Source of the DNA: an uncultured Acidimicrobiales bacterium
GTDB lineage: Bacteria; Actinomycetota; Acidimicrobiia; Acidimicrobiales; UBA10347
Reading direction: 5' to 3'
Length of the DNA: 27,599 nt
Assembly (NCBI GenBank): GCA_937942965.1
Contig: CALDGN010000205.1
Location: forward strand, 1 to 27,599
Shown here: in pieces, positions 23,273 to 27,599 of the stretch
Numbering within the stretch: the stretch's first letter is position 1
Layout: each line of letters begins with the position of its first letter
The notes under the pieces: model-generated
Seen by the model: the letters and a program-made list of their open reading frames with translations, nothing else
The model's database searches: none
What the model was told of the DNA's origin: nothing
Program-made: the position numbers and the translations under genes

Positions 23273-23365
23273 GACCCAGATTTCACCTAGGCCAACACGT
23301 GCAACTTCACCCGCGTTGGCAACATCAGGAGCGTGGTGTCCCGCACACTCGAGCGGCGAGATGAG

Positions 23366-23425
23366 GCCCAGTTCGATCAGGCCCAGTTCGATCAGGCCCA
23401 ATTCGATCAGGCCCAGTTCGATCAG
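23366..23425. repeat. Four 15-bp tandem repeats overlapping the proC stop codon
   Basis: The unit GCCCAGTTCGATCAG is repeated four times (23366-23380, 23381-23395, 23396-23410, 23411-23425) with a single base change in the third copy. On the - strand each unit contains TGA in the proC frame, so the proC stop lies in the first unit met and three reserve stops follow. The repeats probably arose by slippage. They are too short and lack spacers, so they are not CRISPR. Confidence 0.9.
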
Positions 23426-24234
23426 GCGTCGCCCAACTCGAGGCTGCGAGCGACCGCAGCGGCGATGCCGTCGCCGACGATCCGCTCCAGGTCTTGCGAC
23501 TGCATCTCCTCGATCGCTGCCTGGGTGGTGCCTCCGGGCGACGTGACGTTCTTGCGGAGCTGGGCCGGGTCATCGCCAGACTCGGACAGCAACGTGGCTG
23601 CGCCCAGCACGGTTTGGCGCGTCAGCGCGTCGGCGACCTCTGGGGTCAGACCCTGCGCGACACCAGCGGCGGTCATGGCCTCGGCCAACAAGAACACATA
23701 GGCCGGGCCCGAGCCCGAGACACCAGTGACGGCGTCGAGGTCAGCCTCGTCGACCCGGGCGACCGTGCCGACGGCCGACAAGATGCTCTCGGCCCATGCC
23801 AGGTCGTCGTCGGTCGCGTTGGCCGATGCGGCGATGCCGGCCGCGCCCTTGCCGACGAGTGCGGGCGTGTTCGGCATCGCCCGAATCACGCGCGCACCTG
23901 TGCCGAATCCGGCCAACAAACCTTCGATGCGCACGCCGGCAGCGATGCTGAGCGCTCGTTGCGCTCCCCCGGCACCAAGCTCGGTTGCGACCTCGGCGAC
24001 ATGCTGGGGCTTGACCGCTACGAGCACGTCGGACACGTCGAAGCGGTCGTCAGCACACGCGTCGCTACAACTTGCGGCCAAGACGATGCCGGGAAACTGC
24101 TCGGCCAGCTCTGCTCGGCGCGCCTCGACAACCTCGACCACACCGATCTCGTCGGCGCTCGCCCAACCGGTCGCGATCAAGCCACCGATCAACGCTTCGG
24201 CCATCTTGCCGCCACCGGCACAGCAGAGCTTCAT
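23422..24234 (-). CDS. proC: Pyrroline-5-carboxylate reductase
   Basis: This 270-residue enzyme makes L-proline from 1-pyrroline-5-carboxylate with NAD(P)H, the last step of proline synthesis. The N-terminal Rossmann motif is GGGKMAEALIGGL. VLVAVKPQHV, RAMPNTPALVGKGAAGI, TGVSGSGPAYVFLLAEAM and the C-terminal NVTSPGGTTQAAIEEM are all family signatures. The start is ATG 24234 with GAGGGG about 5 nt upstream. It follows the M23 peptidase gene by 37 nt on the same strand and probably shares its transcript. Its 3' end is the 15-bp repeat. Confidence 0.97.
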   Translation of the reverse strand: MKLCCAGGGKMAEALIGGLIATGWASADEIGVVEVVEARRAELAEQFPGIVLAASCSDACADDRFDVSDVLVAVKPQHVAEVATELGAGGAQRALSIAAGVRIEGLLAGFGTGARVIRAMPNTPALVGKGAAGIAASANATDDDLAWAESILSAVGTVARVDEADLDAVTGVSGSGPAYVFLLAEAMTAAGVAQGLTPEVADALTRQTVLGAATLLSESGDDPAQLRKNVTSPGGTTQAAIEEMQSQDLERIVGDGIAAAVARSLELGDA

Positions 24235-24271
24235 GGTTCCCCTCTCGCTGCCTGGCGGAGGGGCCAGACGC

Positions 24272-25552
24272 TTAGCTCAGATACTGCAGGGGATTGTACG
24301 CAACGCCGTTGACGCGGGTCTCGAAATGTAGGTGGGGACCGGTCGAGTTGCCGGTCGAGCCGACGGTGCCGACGGAGTTGCCAGCCGTGACCTGTTGCCC
24401 TGAGCGCACGTTGATGGCGTTCAGGTGGGCGTAGGCGGTAACAAGGCCGCCGCCGTGATCGATCAGCACCAGGTTGCCGAAGCCACCGTTGAAGCCAGCA
24501 GAGATGACCTGGCCGGCGCCTGCGGCGATGACATTGGTGCCGGTGTTGGCCGCGAGGTCGATGCCGTTGTGCTGGCGCCCCCAACGAGGGCCGAAGCCCG
24601 ACGTCATGACGCCCTGGACCGGCCAGATCAGCGAGCTCACCGACGTCGCGGGAGCGCTCAAGAGCTGCGCCTCGGCACGGTTGACGGCGGCTTCTTCGGG
24701 CACACGGCCAGCGGCGAGATCGGCAGCTCGCTGAGCGGCAAGACGGGCTTCTTCGGCGGCGACGCGTTCGCGCTCGGCCTGGATCCGTGCTGCCTCGCGA
24801 ATCGCCGCCTGACGCGCTTCTTCTTCGGCGATCAGTCCGGTGAGCTGACGCGTCAGGTCGTCTTCGTCGGCGGCATGCGAGTCGACCTCGGACTGGAACT
24901 CAGCGATGCGGAGGTCGAGGATCTCGCGCAAGCGTTGCTGATCGGCGATGCCAGCATTGACGGCTTCGACTTGCTCGATCGCCTGCTGCTCACGGGCTTC
25001 GATATCGCGCTGGGCCGCTTCGGCTCGCTGGAGCGCAAGTTCGACGTTGGCTTCGGCGGTTCGCAGTTCGTCGAGGATGTCGTTGCGAGACGTGCTGATG
25101 GCCGACACGAGCGCACGGCGGCGTTCGCCGTCATTGATGTCGCTCGAGGCCAGAACCTCGTCGTCGGTCCGGGGCTGCACATACGCGCTGATCGCTTGGC
25201 GTTGCAGCTGGACGCGGAGGTCCGCGATCTTCTGCTGCTCGACGGCGATCGAGTTCTGGGCGGCCGCAACGTCGGCGCGGGCCTTGTCGAGGCGGGCCCG
25301 GGTTGCTTCGAGCGCAGCCTCGCGAGCCGAGCGGTCCTCGGACAGCAGCCGCAGCGCTTCTTCGATCTCTTCGTTGGCCGACCGCAGCGGGTCGAGGTCG
25401 GCGGCGGCCCGAGCGCGCTCAGACCGGACTTCGTCGCGGTCAGCGCGAAGCTGGTCGATCTCTTCGGTCTGTGCGTCGACACCGCTCGGGAGGAGCTGTG
25501 TCAGCAGGCATACAACCAGCAGGATCGTGAGGAGGCGGAAGGAAGGTTTCAT
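24272..25552 (-). CDS. Secreted coiled-coil M23 peptidase / murein hydrolase activator
   Basis: This 426-residue protein has a signal peptide (MKPSFRLLTILLVVCLLTQL, cleavage probably after VDA). A long coiled coil runs from about 30 to 290 (many Glu/Arg/Ala heptads, e.g. EIEEALRLLSEDRSAREAAL). A C-terminal LytM/M23 domain covers about 318-426. The zinc ligands of active M23 enzymes are visible: His in QHNGIDL with its Asp, and HLH in TGPHLHFETRV. VLIDHGGGLVTAYAHL also matches. It therefore looks catalytically competent, unlike EnvC, which lacks ligands, although the architecture is EnvC/RipX-like. It should act on peptidoglycan outside the membrane, perhaps at division sites. The start is ATG, with no clear ribosome binding site. 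Confidence 0.94.
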   Translation of the reverse strand: MKPSFRLLTILLVVCLLTQLLPSGVDAQTEEIDQLRADRDEVRSERARAAADLDPLRSANEEIEEALRLLSEDRSAREAALEATRARLDKARADVAAAQNSIAVEQQKIADLRVQLQRQAISAYVQPRTDDEVLASSDINDGERRRALVSAISTSRNDILDELRTAEANVELALQRAEAAQRDIEAREQQAIEQVEAVNAGIADQQRLREILDLRIAEFQSEVDSHAADEDDLTRQLTGLIAEEEARQAAIREAARIQAERERVAAEEARLAAQRAADLAAGRVPEEAAVNRAEAQLLSAPATSVSSLIWPVQGVMTSGFGPRWGRQHNGIDLAANTGTNVIAAGAGQVISAGFNGGFGNLVLIDHGGGLVTAYAHLNAINVRSGQQVTAGNSVGTVGSTGNSTGPHLHFETRVNGVAYNPLQYLS

Positions 25553-25580
25553 CAGGGCGCGCCGCGTGAGCAGCTCCGAG

Positions 25581-25586
25581 AATGTA
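25581..25586 (-). promoter_or_regulatory. Possible -10 box for the M23 peptidase-proC unit
   Basis: TACATT (25586-25581 on the - strand) lies 28 nt before the M23 start and fits TANNNT. No convincing -35 is present at 17-18 bp. Confidence 0.35.
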
Positions 25587-25645
25587 ACACGTTCGAAATA
25601 CGGTCACGCCCTCATCCCCCCGAGGTTTTTGGCTCATTTCTGGGC

Positions 25646-25686
25646 AAAAACGCGAACGATCCGACGCCGGGTTGGCGTCGGATCGT
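25646..25686 (-). terminator. Rho-independent terminator of the LuxR-type regulator gene
   Basis: A perfect 13-bp inverted repeat, ACGATCCGACGCC (25656-25668) and GGCGTCGGATCGT (25674-25686), has a 5-nt loop. On the - strand it is followed by TCGCG and then TTTTT (25650-25646). It is about 80 nt after the regulator's stop codon and before the M23 promoter. Confidence 0.8.
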
Positions 25687-25763
25687 CTGCCTGTTTGATT
25701 TGGGGTGCGTGCCTGGCTTCCCCGGCGTCAGCACGCAGCGCTGCCTGCTACATGCGCCACCTA

Positions 25764-26510
25764 CTACATGCGGTTGTAGTTGCGAGGCAGGCGGAGGTCG
25801 ACGGGTAGTGATGGATCCGCTGCGGCCCAACCGCTGCGGTACGCCAGCGCTACGGCAGCAGCTTGGCTGTTCACGCCCAGCTTGCGCAGGATGGCCTTGA
25901 CCTGGGTGCGCACGGTGCCGACCGAGACGAACGACGACTCGGCGATCTTGGCGACCGAGTGGCCTTCCATCAGCAGGCACAGGACTTCGTTCTCACGTCG
26001 TGAGAGCGATTCGAACGGCATGAAGCGGTTGTCGCGGTCGAGACGGTGGGTGCGGAACAGGTCGAGGAGCTCGCCACGGCGCTGGTCGGTGAGGAGCTGC
26101 TCGCCCTTCACCATGGCCAGGATCTGGTCGACGGTGTCGACCATGAGCTCGCTGGTGCCGACCATGCCGCTCGCACCGGCCTCGACGGCGGCTGCGAAGA
26201 GCAGTTCGTGGGTGCTGTCGCTGAGTACGGCGACGGTGGTTCCGGTCGACGAGGCGACCTCGACGAGGCGCAAGCTGCCGGCCAAACGAGGGCCAGGCTG
26301 AATACGCACCAGCACCACGGTTGGTGGACGTTCGCTCAGTTCGAGCTGCAGTTGCTCCACGGTCGTCGCCTTGAGGGTGCGCACGGCGCATCCTTCGGCG
26401 GCCAAGACCATGGCCAGACTGCCCGCCAGAAGCGAGTGATCATCAACGATCAGTACGGGGGCCACAGCAGCTCCATTGCCATCAAGCATTGCATCAGAGG
26501 GGGTTTGCAC
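25764..26510 (-). CDS. LuxR-type regulator with an atypical receiver domain
   Basis: This 248-residue protein has an N-terminal receiver-like domain (about 17-135) and a C-terminal LuxR HTH (about 167-228: SLSRRENEVLCLLMEGHSVA, then VSVGTVRTQVKAILRKLGV). The receiver keeps the acidic pair in LIVDDHSLLAG. The segment where the phosphorylated Asp should be reads TVVLVRIQPG (64-73), with no acidic residue, and the usual late Lys is also replaced (GASGMVGTSE). It is therefore unlikely to be controlled by ordinary phosphotransfer. No kinase gene is adjacent. The start is GTG 26510 with GATACT 6 nt upstream; an in-frame ATG at 26489 is possible. Targets are unknown. Confidence 0.92.
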   Translation of the reverse strand: MQTPSDAMLDGNGAAVAPVLIVDDHSLLAGSLAMVLAAEGCAVRTLKATTVEQLQLELSERPPTVVLVRIQPGPRLAGSLRLVEVASSTGTTVAVLSDSTHELLFAAAVEAGASGMVGTSELMVDTVDQILAMVKGEQLLTDQRRGELLDLFRTHRLDRDNRFMPFESLSRRENEVLCLLMEGHSVAKIAESSFVSVGTVRTQVKAILRKLGVNSQAAAVALAYRSGWAAADPSLPVDLRLPRNYNRM

Positions 26511-26522
26511 GGTTTCAGTATC
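26511..26522 (-). promoter_or_regulatory. -10 box for a predicted leaderless regulator mRNA
   Basis: GATACT (26522-26517 on the - strand) ends 6 nt before the GTG start. The first base differs from the TANNNT pattern, but the spacing equals that of the other leaderless candidates. No ribosome binding site is present. Confidence 0.4.
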
Positions 26523-26661
26523 CGAATCTCATCGCCACAAGATCGTGATCAGAGTCTGACGTCTCACTCTCCCGTTTGCTGTAAGCAATTTGCCTCAAAT
26601 GGGGGGTGCGGTGGGCCTACGCTGAGGACTCTCGTGCCGTTTGACGACCTCTTGTATCACC

Positions 26662-26704
26662 AAAAATGAGGAACACCCCACCCGAAACGGGTGAGGTGTT
26701 CCCC
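26662..26704 (-). terminator. Rho-independent terminator of the PspA-family gene
   Basis: Arms 26668-26684 and 26688-26704 pair over 17 bp with two mismatches around an AAA loop. On the - strand the stem is followed by CATTTTTGG, giving a five-T tract. It lies about 85 nt after the pspA stop codon. Confidence 0.8.
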
Positions 26705-26788
26705 TCGATGGGTGAGGTCACCTACGCGCACCGGGGCCGTTTGGCCCAGATGCCGGGCGCATGAGGCGCCCGAGTCAGTGAAGGTGGG

Positions 26789-27502
26789 TTAGTTGAGGCC
26801 CAATTCGGCCCGCAACTCGGCGAGCTTGTCGTCGGCCTTGGCCAGCGAAACAGCATCGCGGAGCTCGGCTTCGGCGCCCTCGGGCGTCGACTGAGCAACT
26901 TCGGCCTTGGCCTTGGCCTGGGCGAGACGGGCGTCGATCTTGTCTTCGACCCGCTCGAGGCTCGGGGTGTCGTGCTCAAGGGCGCCCGACATGGCTTCGA
27001 CGGCCTTGTTGACCTCTTCTTGCATCTTGGCCTGCTGGATCTGGCCGAGGAGCTGCATGCGCTTGGCAGCAAGCTCCTGGACGCGCATGGCGTTCGACTG
27101 CACGGCGCTGTTGGCCTCGTCAGCCTGGGCGACCGCAATCTCGTACTGGCTCTTGAGGCTCTCGAGGTTGCTCTCGGATGCCTGGAGCTTCATGGCGAGG
27201 CTCGATGCGGTGTTCGTCCACTTCTCGACGCCGGCTGGGTCTTCTTCAGCCTTGGCCCGCTCGGCCCGCAGGAGTGCCTGCTTGGCCATCTCGCGTGCTT
27301 CGCCGACCTGGTCGGCTGACTTTTCAATCTTGGTTTCGAGCTGCTCGCGGTGTGCGATGACCTTGGCCGCCTGGTTCCGCAGCTGGCGGTCCTGCTTGCG
27401 GGCTTCGTCGATGGCCTGCTCGATCTCGACCTCGGGGTCCATCGCCGCTTCGGCCTTGATCCGGAAGAGGGTCCGGAGGTAGTTGATGACTCGCTTGAAC
27501 AC
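26789..27502 (-). CDS. pspA: PspA/IM30-family membrane-stress protein
   Basis: This 237-residue protein is almost entirely coiled coil, as expected for PspA/Vipp1 (ESCRT-III-like) proteins that bind and stabilise stressed membranes. The amphipathic N-terminal helix (MFKRVINYLRTLFRIKAEAA), the DPEVEIEQAIDEAR segment, and the long helical hairpin with KQALLRAERAKAEEDP and ESLKSQYEIAVAQADEANS are typical. The C-terminal helix ends LAELRAELGLN. The start is GTG 27502 with AGGAG and AAGG 7-12 nt upstream. It is transcribed alone, with its own terminator. No pspB/C or clgR-like gene is visible in the window. Confidence 0.94.
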   Translation of the reverse strand: MFKRVINYLRTLFRIKAEAAMDPEVEIEQAIDEARKQDRQLRNQAAKVIAHREQLETKIEKSADQVGEAREMAKQALLRAERAKAEEDPAGVEKWTNTASSLAMKLQASESNLESLKSQYEIAVAQADEANSAVQSNAMRVQELAAKRMQLLGQIQQAKMQEEVNKAVEAMSGALEHDTPSLERVEDKIDARLAQAKAKAEVAQSTPEGAEAELRDAVSLAKADDKLAELRAELGLN

Positions 27503-27599
27503 TGGTGCCTTCTCCTGATCGTTGGCGGATTCATGCTAGGTCGACAGCACGAGGCTTGCGCCTGTATGTCGACGTTGGTCTTGGTGGGTAGGGCTGGGT
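27503..27599 (-). promoter_or_regulatory. Upstream region of pspA with a possible -10 box
   Basis: TAGCAT (27538-27533 on the - strand) fits TANNNT and would give a leader of about 25 nt with the ribosome binding site inside. No -35 at 17-18 bp is convincing. The region runs off the window. Confidence 0.3.

Noticed and set aside
23366..23425. CRISPR array
   Set aside because: The units are 15 bp and directly abutting, with no spacers, and no cas gene is nearby.

Overview
The window reads as chromosomal DNA from a high-GC actinobacterium. My best guess is class Acidimicrobiia (Ilumatobacter/Microthrix-like), but that is inference. The support is GC-rich third codon positions throughout, a Streptomyces-type 'conservon' (sensor kinase, Roadblock/LC7, DUF742 and GTPase), a rex-hemA-hemC-hemD cluster, and a small excisionase-type HTH gene beside proC as in Mycobacterium. 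I saw no rRNA, tRNA, CRISPR array, insertion sequence or prophage gene.

Layout. Positions 1-1520 hold the edge of a respiratory cluster: a partial polytopic membrane gene (-) divergent from a membrane-anchored cytochrome c (+). Next is a stand-alone class I/II aminotransferase (1621-2769). From 3044 to 14058 everything lies on the + strand: an Amt ammonium channel, a SHOCT-domain protein, then an unusually elaborate conservon. Its first module is canonical: CvnA kinase, its separately encoded disordered tail, CvnB Roadblock, CvnC DUF742 and CvnD GTPase. A small unknown protein follows. The second module is non-canonical: an MglA-like GTPase with a long acidic/proline tail, an alanine-rich coiled-coil protein, a second CvnA-like protein with a degraded ATP-binding domain and an in-frame stop inside its tail, and a second DUF742 protein.

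From 20720 down to 14115 (- strand) lie an AMP-forming acyl-CoA ligase, the NADH/NAD+ sensor Rex, and tetrapyrrole genes hemA, hemC, hemD and hemL, with no hemB. A secreted CAP/SCP protein (+) follows. On the - strand after it are a SAM hydroxide adenosyltransferase coupled to a 30-residue membrane microprotein, a BldC/excisionase-like HTH, proC, an M23 peptidase with a coiled coil, an atypical LuxR-type regulator lacking the receiver aspartate, and a PspA/IM30 protein.

How it may work together (inference). The 3-14 kb block looks like a membrane-associated signalling complex. One kinase carries a large extracytoplasmic sensor domain and intact ATP-binding motifs. Its partner has almost no extracellular domain and a probably inactive ATP-binding domain. 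Two different Ras-like GTPases, one Roadblock protein and two DUF742 proteins could relay the signal, and a coiled-coil protein could act as scaffold. Its position directly after amt suggests, but does not prove, a link to nitrogen status. Several genes elsewhere (aminotransferase, hemL, rex, acyl-CoA ligase, LuxR regulator) have a TANNNT-like -10 box exactly 6 nt before the start codon, which predicts leaderless mRNAs.
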